This document shows positions 1 through 11,141 of a stretch of DNA of 64,000 nt, one piece after another; the stretch's first letter is position 1, and the number at the start of each line of letters is the position of its first letter. The stretch comes from Pseudoneobacillus rhizosphaerae (GTDB lineage Bacteria > Bacillota > Bacilli > Bacillales > Cytobacillaceae). The notes under the pieces are model-generated. The model was not told where the DNA came from and did no database searches. It saw nothing but the letters and a program-made list of their open reading frames with translations. The position numbers were made by a program, and so were the translations under genes. The stretch spans positions 178,793 to 242,792 of the forward strand of contig NZ_CAKJTG010000005.1 of assembly GCF_917563885.1 (NCBI RefSeq), in the 5' to 3' direction.

Positions 1-843
1 ATAATCAGCAACTGCAGCAGTCTTAATCACGATTTCCACATCATCGAAACGTTTGATGACCTCATCATACATGTTTTCAGCGCTCTCCACTGGAACGAAA
101 TAAACTCCTCTAGGGGGCTTGAGATTTACAGGGCCTGATATTAAATACACCTCAGCACCCAGATTGACTGCCTCTTCTGCAATGGCATATCCCATTTTCC
201 CACTAGAATGGTTTGTAATGTATCTCACTGGGTCAATTTTTTCACGCGTTGGACCAGCTGTTACAATCATTTTTTTTCCTTTTAAATCTTTCTTTTCCAT
301 TTCACCAAAAAACCGGGAGAGTACCTCTACTATTTTTTCAGGCTCCTCTAATCTACCTTTTCCAACATAGCCACAAGCCAGAAAGCCTTCATTTGGCTCT
401 ATAAAAGAATATCCCATTTCATACAGGGTGTTGATATTTTTTTGCACAGCAGGATGGACATACATGTGAACATTCATTGCAGGAGCAATCCAAACTGGTG
501 CTGTCGTCGCTAATAAGGTAGTTGTAATCATATCATCTGCGATTCCATTAGCAAGTTTACCAATAGTATTTGCCGTTGCAGGAGCAACGATAGCGATGTC
601 AGCCCAATCGGCTAAATCTATATGAGCAATAACTTTAGGGTTTTGTTCTTCAAATGTATCTGTATAAACAAAGTTTCGTGAGAGGGCTTGAAAGCTTAAT
701 GGTGTGACAAATTTTAAAGCAGAACTACTTAGTATAACTTTAACTTCAGCACCAGCTTGTATTAATTTACTCGTTAAGGCAACTGCTTTATAAACAGCAA
801 TTCCACCTGTGACACATAATAAAATTTTTTTATTATTTAACAT
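1..843 (-). CDS. coaBC: Bifunctional phosphopantothenoylcysteine decarboxylase / phosphopantothenate-cysteine ligase, 3' end outside window
   Basis: CoaBC makes 4'-phosphopantetheine for coenzyme A: CoaB joins cysteine to 4'-phosphopantothenate using CTP, and CoaC decarboxylates the product with FMN. I translated 281 residues from the ATG at 841-843. The flavoprotein domain shows HIDLADWAD (candidate catalytic His74), the PAMNVHM motif (about 121-127) and the clamp ACGYVGKGRL (about 156-165). The CoaB domain begins near residue 190 with the TAGPTREKIDPVRY signature and is cut by the window start. GGGGG seven bases upstream is a good SD. It follows rpoZ, as in B. subtilis (yloI), but a hairpin lies between them, so it may also have its own promoter. 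Only the 5' part is visible. Confidence 0.95.
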   Translation of the reverse strand, partial: MLNNKKILLCVTGGIAVYKAVALTSKLIQAGAEVKVILSSSALKFVTPLSFQALSRNFVYTDTFEEQNPKVIAHIDLADWADIAIVAPATANTIGKLANGIADDMITTTLLATTAPVWIAPAMNVHMYVHPAVQKNINTLYEMGYSFIEPNEGFLACGYVGKGRLEEPEKIVEVLSRFFGEMEKKDLKGKKMIVTAGPTREKIDPVRYITNHSSGKMGYAIAEEAVNLGAEVYLISGPVNLKPPRGVYFVPVESAENMYDEVIKRFDDVEIVIKTAAVADY

Positions 844-929
844 GATAAACCCCCGGAATTCATCTCTCTTTAGAAATCTAGAAGACAGGTATTTTTTCAT
901 CATTACCACTATAATACAATTTAACTAAT

Positions 930-972
930 AGAACAAAAATAACAACCTAACGGATATAGGTTGTTATTTTAA
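930..972 (-). terminator. Rho-independent terminator after rpoZ
   Basis: A 14-bp perfect inverted repeat (936-949 with 957-970, AAAATAACAACCTA arm, 7-nt loop) is followed on the minus strand by a T-rich tract (ATTTTTGTTC). It lies between rpoZ and coaBC and would end or attenuate the gmk-rpoZ transcript. Confidence 0.75.
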
Positions 973-986
973 TAAATATATCGAAT

Positions 987-1202
987 TTATTCTTTAAAGT
1001 TTTCTAGATTTTTCTTAATCATGATTAATTCATCTGCATGAATTTCCTCTAAAGCTTTACCCACATATTTATGTGAAACATATTTTAACAACTTAGGGTT
1101 ACCATCCACTTGCATTTTTCTTGCCCGTCTTGAAGCAACTGTAACTAGGGAATATTTAGAGTCAATTTTCGTTAATAAAGAGTCAATCGATGGATAAAGC
1201 AT
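987..1202 (-). CDS. rpoZ: DNA-directed RNA polymerase omega subunit
   Basis: Omega is a small accessory subunit that helps fold and stabilise beta' in RNA polymerase. The 71-residue product has the family pattern: N-terminal [10 protein letters not shown], then [16 protein letters not shown] (the conserved helix), then an acidic [12 protein letters not shown] segment. Length is normal for Firmicutes omega (about 67-72). The ATG is preceded by GGAGGTTG. It starts two bases after the gmk stop, so the two are almost certainly cotranscribed, the usual arrangement in Bacillus. Nothing unusual is seen. Confidence 0.96.
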   Translation of the reverse strand: MLYPSIDSLLTKIDSKYSLVTVASRRARKMQVDGNPKLLKYVSHKYVGKALEEIHADELIMIKKNLENFKE

Positions 1203-1204
1203 AA

Positions 1205-1828
<624 letters not shown>

Positions 1829-2092
1829 CTACCCTTCATCGATAATATCATCGCGATCATTGAGTCTTGCTGCAACCGTTTCAGGCTGGACAGCAGATAG
1901 GATAACATGGTCACTATCCATAACGATGACAGCACGCGTTCTTCTACCATAAGTGGCATCAATAAGAGATCCACGATCACGGGCATCTTGAATAATCCGT
2001 TTTATTGGAGCTGATTCAGGACTTACTATCGCGATAATCCGATTTGCAGAAACTATATTTCCGAAGCCAATATTTATTAATTTAATTGACAT
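1829..2092 (-). CDS. remA: Extracellular matrix / biofilm regulator RemA (DUF370)
   Basis: RemA is a small DNA-binding protein that activates biofilm matrix and osmoprotection genes in B. subtilis. The 87-residue product is typical of DUF370: [31 protein letters not shown] at the start and [18 protein letters not shown] in the middle, where conserved arginines make the DNA contacts. The ATG follows GGGGGAGCATC. It sits between yloC and gmk, exactly the B. subtilis ylzA position. Matrix operons are not in this window, so targets cannot be judged here. Confidence 0.93.
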   Translation of the reverse strand: MSIKLINIGFGNIVSANRIIAIVSPESAPIKRIIQDARDRGSLIDATYGRRTRAVIVMDSDHVILSAVQPETVAARLNDRDDIIDEG

Positions 2093-2151
2093 GATGCTCC
2101 CCCAGTCATCAGTAATATATTTTCACCGCTTTATGTCTATTCTAAACGGTT

Positions 2152-3024
2152 CTATTCAATATTTTGTACTTGTTCCTTTACCTTTTCAAGCAGACTTTTC
2201 ATTTCGACCACTTCTTTTGCAATTTTTGAATCGTTTGCTTTAGACCCAATCGTGTTAACTTCCCTGTTCATTTCTTGTAATAAGAAGTCCAATTTTCTAC
2301 CTATAGGTTCTGATTCAGTTAAAGTTTCTTCAAATTGACGAATATGGCTATGTAATCTCGTTAATTCTTCATTAATATCTGCTTTATCGGCAAAAATGGC
2401 CACTTCCGTTATAAATCTTTGTTCATCAAGTGCCCCAGATAGGTAATCGTTTAATCTCTTTGCTAGTCGTTCTTTATATTGTTTCACAACCTGTGGTGCA
2501 TATTGCTTTACCTCGTTTATCGTACCATCCAAGATTAAAAGTTGTTTTCGAATATCCGTTTCAAGTTCTTTGCCTTCAGCAACTCTCATGGCCATTAATT
2601 GATTAGCAGCCTCTTCGACAGTTATGTTTACAAGCTTTTCTAACTCCTCATTGCCCAAATCCACTTCCTCTACTTGCAACCACTCTTCACGTTGTAGTAA
2701 ATCATGAATTGAAACATGTTCTTGAAGCTTGTATTTTTCTTTTATTTTTAATATGTATTGATAATATTCTTCTAGAAGTAACCAATCAATGTTAACTTTC
2801 CGGTGTACAGCACTATTTCCACCTAATGTAACAAAAACTTCAACTCTACCCCTATGAATAGTATTTAATTGTTTTTTAATTTTATCTTCAATTTTTAAGA
2901 GTTGTCTTGGCATTCGGATATGGTATTCACAAAATCGGTGGTTTACGGTTTTAATTTCTACCGTAAGCAATAAATCATTAGATTCTCTTTGACTACGTCC
3001 GAAGCCTGTCATACTCTTGACCAT
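2152..3024 (-). CDS. yloC: YicC/YloC family endoribonuclease
   Basis: YicC/YloC proteins are endoribonucleases that interact with RNA-degradation partners; the family is an N-terminal YicC domain (here about 1-155) plus a C-terminal DUF1732 domain (about 205-290). The product begins MVKSMTGFGRSQ, the family signature, and ends in the conserved LLQEMNREVNTIGSKANDS block; 290 residues is normal. I reject the longer in-frame extension to 3189 because it would read through the P-ATPase terminator at 3063-3095 and the signature lies right at the ATG of 3022-3024. The SD is weak (GGATGTG). It precedes remA, as in B. subtilis. Confidence 0.9.
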   Translation of the reverse strand: MVKSMTGFGRSQRESNDLLLTVEIKTVNHRFCEYHIRMPRQLLKIEDKIKKQLNTIHRGRVEVFVTLGGNSAVHRKVNIDWLLLEEYYQYILKIKEKYKLQEHVSIHDLLQREEWLQVEEVDLGNEELEKLVNITVEEAANQLMAMRVAEGKELETDIRKQLLILDGTINEVKQYAPQVVKQYKERLAKRLNDYLSGALDEQRFITEVAIFADKADINEELTRLHSHIRQFEETLTESEPIGRKLDFLLQEMNREVNTIGSKANDSKIAKEVVEMKSLLEKVKEQVQNIE

Positions 3025-3039
3025 TGAAACACACATCCA

Positions 3040-3098
3040 ATCTGAAAATAAAGTAAACAAACAAAAGGTAATAGAGTAATACTCTACTACCTTTTGGA
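3040..3098 (-). terminator. Terminator after the P-type ATPase gene
   Basis: Inverted repeat 3063-3095 (AAAAGGTARTAGAGT arms, 3-nt loop) followed on the minus strand by TTTGTTTGTTTAC. It separates the ATPase gene from yloC. Confidence 0.65.
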
Positions 3099-3110
3099 TT
3101 ATAACACAAT

Positions 3111-5789
3111 TTAGTTTGATTTTCTTAGCAAAAATGAACCTGCTAATAAAAAAGTTGGTATGGAAGCCAAACCTAATATTAACATCCAATCACGAGGATC
3201 TATTGCGACGGTGTGAAAAATCGGTTGAAGCGGTGGATAATAAATCACTATTAACATCAGAATTACTGATGAAATCACTGACCAAACTAAAAATGGATTA
3301 CCAAATGGATTACGTGATAGAACCGATTTCTCGCTTCGACAGTCAAATACGTGAATCAATTGCGCCATAACTAATGTAGCAAACGCAATAGTTTGAGCAT
3401 AGATAAGCTCGTCAGGATGTTGGTTATACGTAATCATAAAGGCAATAAGCGTCATACTACCGATTAGAAATCCTCTTGAAACAACCTTCCATCCTAACCC
3501 CCTAGCAAATACCCCTTCTTTCGGATGTCTCGGCCCTCGCTTCATTACATTATCTTCAGGTTTGTCTAACCCGAGAGCCATGGCTGGAAGTCCATCTGTT
3601 ACAAGATTGACCCATAGAATTTGGATTGGAACTAAAGGTAAAGGTAATCCTAGTAGCATGGCAAATAACATAACTAAAATTTCCCCTACATTTGATGCTA
3701 AAAGATAACGAATGAATTTTCGAATGTTTTCATAAATGTTTCTGCCTTCTTTGATTGCCGCTTTGATGGTTGCAAAATTATCATCTAGTAATACTAAGGA
3801 AGAAGCTTCTTTGGCTACATCAGTTCCGGTAATACCCATTGCTACCCCGATATCTGCTGCTTTAATGGCAGGAGCATCATTTACTCCATCACCTGTCATG
3901 GCAACAATATGGCCTCTATTTTGCAAAGCTTTGACGATTTTTAATTTATGTTCAGGTGATACACGTGCAAATACAGATACTTCATCTACAACTTCTTCAA
4001 GCTCATTAACACTCATCTCAGATAATGCTTTACCATCTAGCACTTTACTATTAGGTGTCAGAATTCCTAGCTGCTTAGCAATTGCCTTTGCGGTTATGAC
4101 ATGATCACCTGTTATCATAATCGTTTTTATTCCAGCGGCTTTACATTCTTTTACAGCTTCTTTTACTTCAGGACGAGGAGGATCAATCATTCCTTGAAGT
4201 CCAATAAATATTAAATCCTTCTCAGCCTCTTTTTCTGTAATGCTTAATGCATTGCTCGTTAATGGCTTATATGAAATTGCCAATGTACGTAAAGCTTGTG
4301 AAGCTAATTCATTAATGGCCTTTTGAACATCCGTTCTCTTATCTCCAGACATGATTTGTACTTTATCATTTACGAGAATAGACTCACTGACCGAAACGAG
4401 AACATCTGGAGCACCTTTTGTGACAACGAATTCACGACCTTGGGAATCCCTTACAATCACACTCATCATTTTTCTCGTTGAATCAAAAGGAAATTCTTTA
4501 ATAATATCGTATTGTTTTAATAGACTATTTCTTTCAAAACCAGCTTTCATTGCACTAACCAAAAGCGCTCCTTCAGTTGGGTCACCATCTAGTATATATT
4601 CATCTTCTCGAATCACAAGGTTTGCATGGTTACACAGGATTCCAAACATTAAAAGTTGTTGAAGTGTCTTTTCCTTCTTAATATCAATAACATCATTATT
4701 TCTCGAAAAATTACCAGTCGGCTCATAACCAACACCACTTACGTTCCATGTTTTTCCACCGCTCCATAAATGAGTAACGGTCATTTTGTTTTGCGTCATT
4801 GTTCCCGTTTTATCTGAGCAAATAACAGAAGCACAGCCTAGCGTTTCTACTGCAGGTAATTTGCGAACAATAGCATTCTTTTTGATCATCTTTTGGACTC
4901 CAAGTGATAATGCTACCGTTACAATGGCTGGTAACCCTTCTGGAATAGCAGCTACTGCTAAGGATACTCCAGCTAAAAACATCGTATATAAATCATGTCC
5001 TTGAAGCACTCCAACGGCTACCACTAAAACAGTTAAAGTTAAAGCAGTAAAAATGAGGATTTTCCCTAACTGTTCGAGTCTGCGCTGTAGTGGAGTTTCC
5101 ATCGTTTCAGCATTTTGTAGAAGATCAGCAATTTCACCCATTGCCGTTTTCATACCCGTTGCTATAACTACGCCTACTCCGCTTCCTCTTGTTACCATTG
5201 TGCCCATAAATGCGATATTCTCCATATCCCCAATACCGAGGTCTTTTGCTCTTAATGGATCCGTATGCTTTTGAACTGGAACTGATTCACCAGTTAATGC
5301 TGACTCTTCAATCTCCAAACTTGTAGTTTGGATAAGTCGCACATCTGCACCAATACGGTCTCCACTCGAAAATTTAATCACATCCCCAACAACAAGTTCT
5401 TTTGATGGAATTTTACTCCAAATTCCATCTCGAAGAACTTGAACTTGTGGTGCAGATAATTCCTTCAATGCTTGCAGTGATTTCTCAGCCTTTCTTTCCT
5501 GAAAAAATCCTAAAATACCATTAATTAAAACAATCGCTATAATGGCAACGGCATCGATATATTCGCCTAATAAACCTGATACGAATGTGGCTGCAAGCAG
5601 AACTAAAACCATAAAATCTTTAAATTGGCTAAAAAATAAGAGTAAAGCAGACTGCTTTTCTCCTTCCTGCAACTCATTATAGCCTTGTTGTTTCAACCTT
5701 TGTTCGACTTGATTTTCAGATAATCCTCCTGAAAAATCAGTATCTAATGCCTTCTTGATATCTGTCTCAGACATTTCATGGAATTTCAT
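3111..5789 (-). CDS. Calcium-type P-type ATPase (P2A, YloB-like)
   Basis: An 892-residue P-type cation pump, most like the bacterial SERCA-type calcium ATPases (B. subtilis YloB). Domains in order: N-terminal cation ATPase domain (1-70), TM1-2 (about 55-95), actuator domain with TGES at 166-169, TM3-4 with the PEGL ion-site motif at 283-286, phosphorylation site DKTGT with Asp326, nucleotide-binding domain (KGAPD and [10 protein letters not shown]), hinge [17 protein letters not shown], then C-terminal TM5-10 containing NLVTDGLPA. Ca2+ is inferred from the overall P2A pattern and synteny; Mn2+ is possible. It is monocistronic, with a terminator behind it, and divergent from rqcH. Confidence 0.92.
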   Translation of the reverse strand: MKFHEMSETDIKKALDTDFSGGLSENQVEQRLKQQGYNELQEGEKQSALLLFFSQFKDFMVLVLLAATFVSGLLGEYIDAVAIIAIVLINGILGFFQERKAEKSLQALKELSAPQVQVLRDGIWSKIPSKELVVGDVIKFSSGDRIGADVRLIQTTSLEIEESALTGESVPVQKHTDPLRAKDLGIGDMENIAFMGTMVTRGSGVGVVIATGMKTAMGEIADLLQNAETMETPLQRRLEQLGKILIFTALTLTVLVVAVGVLQGHDLYTMFLAGVSLAVAAIPEGLPAIVTVALSLGVQKMIKKNAIVRKLPAVETLGCASVICSDKTGTMTQNKMTVTHLWSGGKTWNVSGVGYEPTGNFSRNNDVIDIKKEKTLQQLLMFGILCNHANLVIREDEYILDGDPTEGALLVSAMKAGFERNSLLKQYDIIKEFPFDSTRKMMSVIVRDSQGREFVVTKGAPDVLVSVSESILVNDKVQIMSGDKRTDVQKAINELASQALRTLAISYKPLTSNALSITEKEAEKDLIFIGLQGMIDPPRPEVKEAVKECKAAGIKTIMITGDHVITAKAIAKQLGILTPNSKVLDGKALSEMSVNELEEVVDEVSVFARVSPEHKLKIVKALQNRGHIVAMTGDGVNDAPAIKAADIGVAMGITGTDVAKEASSLVLLDDNFATIKAAIKEGRNIYENIRKFIRYLLASNVGEILVMLFAMLLGLPLPLVPIQILWVNLVTDGLPAMALGLDKPEDNVMKRGPRHPKEGVFARGLGWKVVSRGFLIGSMTLIAFMITYNQHPDELIYAQTIAFATLVMAQLIHVFDCRSEKSVLSRNPFGNPFLVWSVISSVILMLIVIYYPPLQPIFHTVAIDPRDWMLILGLASIPTFLLAGSFLLRKSN

Positions 5790-5870
5790 CCTGCTAACTC
5801 ACTTCCCCCTTCTAAATTTGCACATGTTTGTCCTTACTCTAAAGAAAGCATATTCAGGCCAGTCCTAAAA

Positions 5871-5881
5871 AATGCTAAAAT
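5871..5881 (+). promoter_or_regulatory. Candidate extended -10 promoter for rqcH
   Basis: TGCTAAAAT (5873-5881) fits an extended -10 element, with a poor -35 (TTCAGG) 17 bases upstream. It lies 66 bases before the rqcH ATG in the divergent intergenic region. Pattern only. Confidence 0.35.
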
Positions 5882-5947
5882 ATCAGTTAAGGATTAAAAT
5901 AAGGAAGCCATAATAAAAATAAAATATATTGAAGAGGATGTTCAATC

Positions 5948-7660
5948 ATGTCTTTTGATGGTCTTTTTACTAAAATAATGACCAATGAAATTTCTTCTAC
6001 GCTAATTAGTGGACGAATTAATAAAATTTATCAGCCTTACAAAAACGAAATCATTATGTTAGTAAGAGCAAATGGGAAGAATCATAAACTTCTTCTTTCG
6101 GCTCATCCAAGTTATGCAAGAGTTCAAATTACGAATGAATCATATGATAACCCAAATGAACCTCCAATGTTTTGTATGTTACTGCGCAAGCATATTGAAG
6201 GTGCCATTATAGAAAACATTTATCAAATTGGTCTTGATCGTATGATTTGTATAGAGGTAAAGGGACGAAATGAGCTTGGTGATATAACCTATAAAAAATT
6301 AATGGTCGAGATAATGGGGAGACATAGCAATATCATTTTAATTGATAAAGAGAAAAATACGATTCTTGATAGCATCAAGCATGTCTCCTATGCCGTAAAC
6401 AGTTATCGTGCCATTTTGCCTGGACAAGCTTATGTCCTTCCACCCCAACAAGAGAAACTTAATCCTTTTCAGATAGAAGATAGTGATATTCTTAAAAAAT
6501 TGGATTTTAATGCAGGAAAACTTGATAAACAACTCGTGGAGCAATTCGCAGGTCTCTCCCCTTTGTTAGCACGGGAAATCGTTTTTCGTTCTGGGATAGC
6601 TAATCGGATAACCCTACCAAAAACGTTTATAGAAATCATGAAACATATAGCTGAAGGAGAGATTCAACCGGCTATCACCACAAATCATTCGAAGGAAGCC
6701 TTTTACTATTTGCCTTTAGCTCATATGAAGGGTGAATCGAAAACATTTGATTATTTAAGCAATGTATTAGATCGATTCTACTTTGGAAAAGCAGAACGCG
6801 ACCGTGTAAAACAGCAAGCAAGTGATTTAGAGCGCTTTATCCAAAATGAAAAGGATAAAAATGAAAAGAAAATTGAGAAGCTATTCCAAACCCTAGAAGA
6901 TGCTAAGAAAGCTGAAGAATATCAATTGTTTGGAGAGTTATTAACAGCAAATATGTATGCTTTTCAAAAAGGAATGAAAGAAATTGAAGTCATTAACTAT
7001 TATGAGGAAGATGGGGCATCGGTTGTGATTCCCTTGGACCCATTAAAATCTCCTTCTGATAATGCACAGAGATATTTCTCAAAATATCAAAAGGCAAAAA
7101 ACTCGATCGACAAGGTGAAAGAACAAATACGTTTAGCTGAAGAAGAATTCTCTTACTTTGATTCACTTCAACAACAGCTTATGGCGGCGTCGATAAGAGA
7201 TATAGCTGAAATTCGTGAAGAACTAGTAGAAGAAGGATACATTCGTGAGAGACAAAAAAAGAAAAACAAACACTCAAATCTTGGTAAACCACAGTTAGAG
7301 TCCTATCAGGCAAGTGATGGAACAGAAATTTTAGTAGGCAAAAACAATAAACAAAATGATTATTTGACGAGTAAACATGCAGGTAGAGATGAAATTTGGC
7401 TACACACAAAAGATATTCCTGGTTCACATGTTGTAATTCGCAGTAAAACACCGGACGAACAGACTATCAAAGAAGCAGCCATATTAGCAGCTTACTTTAG
7501 TAAAGCAAGGCTATCTGGCTCTGTTCCAGTTGATTATACAAAAGTACGATATGTCAAAAAACCAAACGGTGCCAAACCTGGTTTTGTTATCTACGATAAT
7601 CAACAAACCATTTATGTAACACCGGATGAAGAAAAAATACTTGCCCTTAAAGCAAAATAA
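5948..7660 (+). CDS. rqcH: Rqc2 homologue RqcH (NFACT family, ribosome-associated quality control)
   Basis: RqcH binds stalled 50S subunits carrying peptidyl-tRNA and directs C-terminal alanine tailing that marks the stalled chain for proteolysis. The 570-residue protein is full length: NFACT-N domain with the conserved Asp97-Arg98 pair (in [11 protein letters not shown]) needed for Ala-tRNA recruitment, a HhH segment near [15 protein letters not shown], a long coiled coil (about 280-420) and the NFACT-R domain (about 450-560; [18 protein letters not shown]). Older annotation calls this family fibronectin-binding protein. SD is GAAGAGGATG. It is transcribed away from the ATPase gene and followed by a strong terminator. 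Confidence 0.94.
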   Translation: MSFDGLFTKIMTNEISSTLISGRINKIYQPYKNEIIMLVRANGKNHKLLLSAHPSYARVQITNESYDNPNEPPMFCMLLRKHIEGAIIENIYQIGLDRMICIEVKGRNELGDITYKKLMVEIMGRHSNIILIDKEKNTILDSIKHVSYAVNSYRAILPGQAYVLPPQQEKLNPFQIEDSDILKKLDFNAGKLDKQLVEQFAGLSPLLAREIVFRSGIANRITLPKTFIEIMKHIAEGEIQPAITTNHSKEAFYYLPLAHMKGESKTFDYLSNVLDRFYFGKAERDRVKQQASDLERFIQNEKDKNEKKIEKLFQTLEDAKKAEEYQLFGELLTANMYAFQKGMKEIEVINYYEEDGASVVIPLDPLKSPSDNAQRYFSKYQKAKNSIDKVKEQIRLAEEEFSYFDSLQQQLMAASIRDIAEIREELVEEGYIRERQKKKNKHSNLGKPQLESYQASDGTEILVGKNNKQNDYLTSKHAGRDEIWLHTKDIPGSHVVIRSKTPDEQTIKEAAILAAYFSKARLSGSVPVDYTKVRYVKKPNGAKPGFVIYDNQQTIYVTPDEEKILALKAK

Positions 7661-7663
7661 CAA

Positions 7664-7695
7664 AGAACTCCTCTTTTTAAAGGGGAGTTTTTTAT
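7664..7695 (+). terminator. Terminator after rqcH
   Basis: AACTCCTCTTT (7666-7676) pairs with AAAGGGGAGTT (7679-7689), followed by a run of T. A classic intrinsic terminator just behind the rqcH stop. Confidence 0.88.
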
Positions 7696-7815
7696 ACTTA
7701 AAGAATTCACTTTCCAAATCTTCAACTATTTATCACAAAATAAAGAATATTGTTGTATATTGTTGAAAATCCTTGTAAAATTTTTCTATCAGCCCTTATT
7801 GGACGGTGAGCATAT

Positions 7816-9099
7816 ATGGAAATTACGAAGCATTTTCTTTATAATTTTTCCTTATTAATCTTTTTTCTATTTATCTGCTTAATATTATTTGAGAGAAGTA
7901 GAAAACCAGTTATCTCTAAATTCACTCTGTCCTTGTTATTTGTTCTATTGCTTTGGACAAGCATTCAATTCTCTTATCACCCAGTAGCTGATGCAAGGTT
8001 TGATTTAAGGCTGATTCCTTACGTCATTGGGAGTCTGTATCTTGGAATTGGCCCATTCCTTTCTGGATTTATCATCATTCTTCGGGGTTTTTATGGTATT
8101 GATTATGGTCTATTATTAACTACTTTACTTTATGCCCCACTAGCGTTTTTACTTTGGCGTATTAATCCTTGGATTAGTAAGCAAAAACCGAAGCGCCGTA
8201 TTATTTTTGCTGTATCCATGGGAGTCATTCTGGGACTGCTAAGCGCTGGTGGTATGGAATTTATCAATTCTCCAAGCTTTTGGTTTGATGCTTTTTTCGC
8301 TTATGTAATTATTCCTCCGCTCGGTATTGGGATTATTTCTTATTCCATTGAGTTTATACGTAAGAATTTCGAAATGAAGCATCAATTAATTAAAGCCGAA
8401 AAGTTACATGCAGTTGAGCAAATGGGTGCAGCTATTTCCCATGAAATTCGAAATCCACTAACTGCCGCAATGGGATTTGTTCAATTACTTCAGAGTGGTC
8501 ATCATACAAGAAAACAACAAAATGATTATCTTTCAATTATTAAAGAGGAATTAAAAGCTGCGGAAAGAGTTATTCAAGACTATTTAACCTTTGCAAAGCC
8601 TTCGTTAGTAAGCATTGAAGAGCTAAATGTGAAAAAAGAACTTCAGCATGTCATTAATATCCTTCATCCAATTGCTAACCAAAATTCGGTTGAGATTTCA
8701 ACAGATTTTTCAGTTGTTGGAAGTATACAAGGTGACAGACAGAAGTTTCGCCAAGCCTTTATAAATGTGCTCAAAAATGCAGTGGAATCGATGCCAAATG
8801 GCGGGTATTTAAAGGTTGGAACTGATTTCAGTCAGAATCATATTTCAATCCAAGTAAAAGATACAGGTGTTGGCATGACAAAAGAGGTACTAGAACGTTT
8901 AGGTGAGCCGTATTACTCTACAAAAGGCTCACAAGGTACCGGACTTGGAATGATGGTTGTCTATAGTATCGTACGTGCTATGAATGGAACAATTAAAGTC
9001 CAAAGTGAAGTGGGGAACGGTACCACCTTCCAATTCAGTTTTCCTTCTTTTAAAGCTGCTTTAAAAAATGAATCTTTGAAGAAAGTAGACAGCATTTGA
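7816..9099 (+). CDS. KinB-like membrane sensor histidine kinase (5TM-LYT type)
   Basis: A 427-residue histidine kinase. The N-terminal half has about six hydrophobic segments (to about residue 180) containing the FDLRLIPYVIGSLYLGIGP pattern of 5TMR-LYT sensors such as B. subtilis KinB. The catalytic half has an H-box with ISHEIRNPLT (His209), an N-box NVLKNAVESMPNGG, G1 DTGVGM and G2 GTGLGM, so the kinase looks active. No response regulator is adjacent, which is typical of sporulation kinases feeding the Spo0F phosphorelay; that role is inference. The ligand is unknown. It sits in an accessory position between rqcH and pyrE together with an MFS gene. Start supported by GGTGAG six bases upstream. 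Confidence 0.85.
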   Translation: MEITKHFLYNFSLLIFFLFICLILFERSRKPVISKFTLSLLFVLLLWTSIQFSYHPVADARFDLRLIPYVIGSLYLGIGPFLSGFIIILRGFYGIDYGLLLTTLLYAPLAFLLWRINPWISKQKPKRRIIFAVSMGVILGLLSAGGMEFINSPSFWFDAFFAYVIIPPLGIGIISYSIEFIRKNFEMKHQLIKAEKLHAVEQMGAAISHEIRNPLTAAMGFVQLLQSGHHTRKQQNDYLSIIKEELKAAERVIQDYLTFAKPSLVSIEELNVKKELQHVINILHPIANQNSVEISTDFSVVGSIQGDRQKFRQAFINVLKNAVESMPNGGYLKVGTDFSQNHISIQVKDTGVGMTKEVLERLGEPYYSTKGSQGTGLGMMVVYSIVRAMNGTIKVQSEVGNGTTFQFSFPSFKAALKNESLKKVDSI

Positions 9100-9120
9100 A
9101 TTTTGCTGTCTATTTTTTAA
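9084..9120 (+). terminator. Terminator overlapping the kinase stop codon
   Basis: TAGACAGCA (9086-9094) pairs with TGCTGTCTA (9104-9112), followed by TTTTTT. The 5' arm lies within the last codons of the kinase gene. Confidence 0.8.
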
Positions 9121-9186
9121 GTAGTAATATACCAATCTTGAAAATATACTATAAAAAATGAAAAATATCGGAAAGGTTGTTTCTAA

Positions 9187-10482
9187 ATGATTAATACTAG
9201 CGTAAAAAAAAGTAATCGACTGCATTACGGTTGGGTTGTATTAGGAATAACCTTTATTGCGATCCTCGTTGCAGCTGGAATGCGATCTGTAACAGGCGTA
9301 ATTATGATTCCTCTAGAGAATGAATACGGATGGAGCCGAGCTGATATTTCCTTAGCATTCGCAATCAATTTAACAATCTATGGATTTTCAGGTCCATTTA
9401 TTGCAGCATGGATGGAGAAGCTTGGAGTTCGTAAAATAATGGCTTATGCGATGCTCGTTTTAGTTTTAGGCATTGTTTTAAGTTTAACTATGACAAGTGT
9501 TTGGCATTTACATATTATTTGGGGTGTAGTAATTGGACTAGGTTCTGGAGTATTTCTCACGGTTCTTTCAGCAACTGTTGCAAATCGCTGGTTTGAAAAA
9601 AGACGTGGCATGGTAGTCGGTTTATTAATGTCAAGTACGGCTGCAGGGCAGATGATATTTCTTCCACTCCTCTCTTCAATCATTGAAGATTCATCTTGGC
9701 GGATGGCGTTATTGGTGTTTATTATTCTAGGTATCTTAATGATTCCGATAATTTCATTATGGATGCGAGATGAACCAGCTGAAAAAGGACTTCTCCCTTT
9801 TGGAGCAACTGAAAAAGTGGAAAAATCACCTTCTGCAAACAATAAAAACCCCATTTCTACTGCGTTTGAGGGGTTAGCAGTTGGAATCCGATCTTGGCCT
9901 TTTTGGCTTTTATGTTTAAGCTTTTTTATCTGTGGACTATCTACCTCTGGGTTAATGGGTACTCACTTCATTCCTGCCTCTGTTCATCATGGTATTCCAG
10001 AAGTTCGGGCTGCAAGCCTTTTTGCTTTTATGGGAATCTTTAATATTATTGGTACTCTTTTTTCTGGCTGGTTATCTGACCGGTTTGATAACGGTTGGCT
10101 TTTGTTTTGGTATTATGGCCTTCGTGGCTTATCCTTGCTAGTACTACCCTATGCCTTTGAATCTCAATCTTATCTTCTTTTAGTCATGTTTGCCGTATTT
10201 TATGGACTTGATTGGATTGCAACCGTTCCTCCTACCGTGAATTTAGCCGTCAAGCATTTTGGCAAAGAACGAGGGGCAGTCATTTACGGTTGGGTTTTTG
10301 CAGCTCATCAAGTTGGCTCTGGGGTTGCTGCTTATGCTGCAGGCTATTTATATGAGGTACAGCATAGTTATACAACCACGTTTATCTCAGCAGGTGTCCT
10401 CTGCTTTGTGGCTACATTATTTGTACTAAGCGCAAGAAAGAAAAAACAGATAAGTATACAAGTAGAAGGCAAAGCTATATAA
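9187..10482 (+). CDS. Major facilitator superfamily transporter (monocarboxylate / OFA-like)
   Basis: A 431-residue MFS permease with about twelve hydrophobic helices. The start RLHYGWVVLGITFIAILVAAG and the loop motif GVRK after TM2-3 fit the oxalate/formate-antiporter and monocarboxylate-porter branch, with the amphipathic central loop at about 205-225. A second repeat begins near SWPFWLLCLSFFICG, with GWLSDRFDNGW after TM8. The substrate cannot be read from sequence. It follows the kinase gene but a terminator lies between them, so it probably has its own promoter. A bidirectional terminator separates it from the convergent pyrE. Confidence 0.85.
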   Translation: MINTSVKKSNRLHYGWVVLGITFIAILVAAGMRSVTGVIMIPLENEYGWSRADISLAFAINLTIYGFSGPFIAAWMEKLGVRKIMAYAMLVLVLGIVLSLTMTSVWHLHIIWGVVIGLGSGVFLTVLSATVANRWFEKRRGMVVGLLMSSTAAGQMIFLPLLSSIIEDSSWRMALLVFIILGILMIPIISLWMRDEPAEKGLLPFGATEKVEKSPSANNKNPISTAFEGLAVGIRSWPFWLLCLSFFICGLSTSGLMGTHFIPASVHHGIPEVRAASLFAFMGIFNIIGTLFSGWLSDRFDNGWLLFWYYGLRGLSLLVLPYAFESQSYLLLVMFAVFYGLDWIATVPPTVNLAVKHFGKERGAVIYGWVFAAHQVGSGVAAYAAGYLYEVQHSYTTTFISAGVLCFVATLFVLSARKKKQISIQVEGKAI

Positions 10483-10513
10483 AAAAACGAGGGATTTCAC
10501 CTCGTTTTTTTAT
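10482..10513. terminator. Bidirectional terminator between MFS gene and pyrE
   Basis: AAAAAAACGAGG / CCTCGTTTTTTT with a 7-nt loop has an A tract on one side and a T tract on the other, so it can end transcripts from both convergent genes. It is the terminal signal of the pyr operon. Confidence 0.88.
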
Positions 10514-11141
10514 TTTACAAAATTTAAACCCCATTCTTGCGGGTTGCACTTCCAAGCTATTAAGCTTTCTAGTTCCTCTTTTTTGATATACCCTTTATCT
10601 TTAGCCACTTCTACTAGAGTAGTAAAATCAGTCAATGAAAAGGATGAAATTCCTTCAATTTTTAGATCTTGTTTAGCTATTTCTAGCTCATATGTAAAAA
10701 TCGAAACAACCCCTAATACCTCACAGCCTGACCCTCTTAAAGCTTGAACGGTTGTAATTGCACTACCTCCAGTGGATATCAAATCTTCGACTACTACTAC
10801 CTTTTGTCCTTTTAATGCTTGCCCTTCGATTTGTTTGCCTACTCCATGTGCCTTTGCCTTTGCACGAACATAGTTCATTGGTAGATTAAGAATATCACTA
10901 ACCCAAGCAGCATGAGGAATTCCTGCCGTTGCAGTGCCTGCAATACATTCGACTTGAGGAAATTTCTCCATAATTAAAGCTGATAGCCCATTAGCAATTT
11001 TCCTACGAACCTCTGGATACCCAATCGTTGAACGATTATCACAATAAATAGGAGACTTAAGTCCAGAGGACCAAGTAAAAGGATCGTTTGGTTTTAAAGT
11101 AACGGCTTCAATGCCCAATAATCTTTCTGCTATTTCCTTTT

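Noticed and set aside
3025..3189. 55-codon N-terminal extension of yloC
   Set aside because: Overlaps the ATPase terminator and precedes the family start MVKSMTGFG.
3736..4104. 122-codon plus-strand frame in the P-type ATPase gene
   Set aside because: Antisense shadow of the conserved hinge and phosphatase region; no independent signal.
9444..9854. 136-codon minus-strand open frame inside the MFS gene
   Set aside because: Antisense shadow of a clear membrane transporter; no SD, no family pattern, low-complexity translation.
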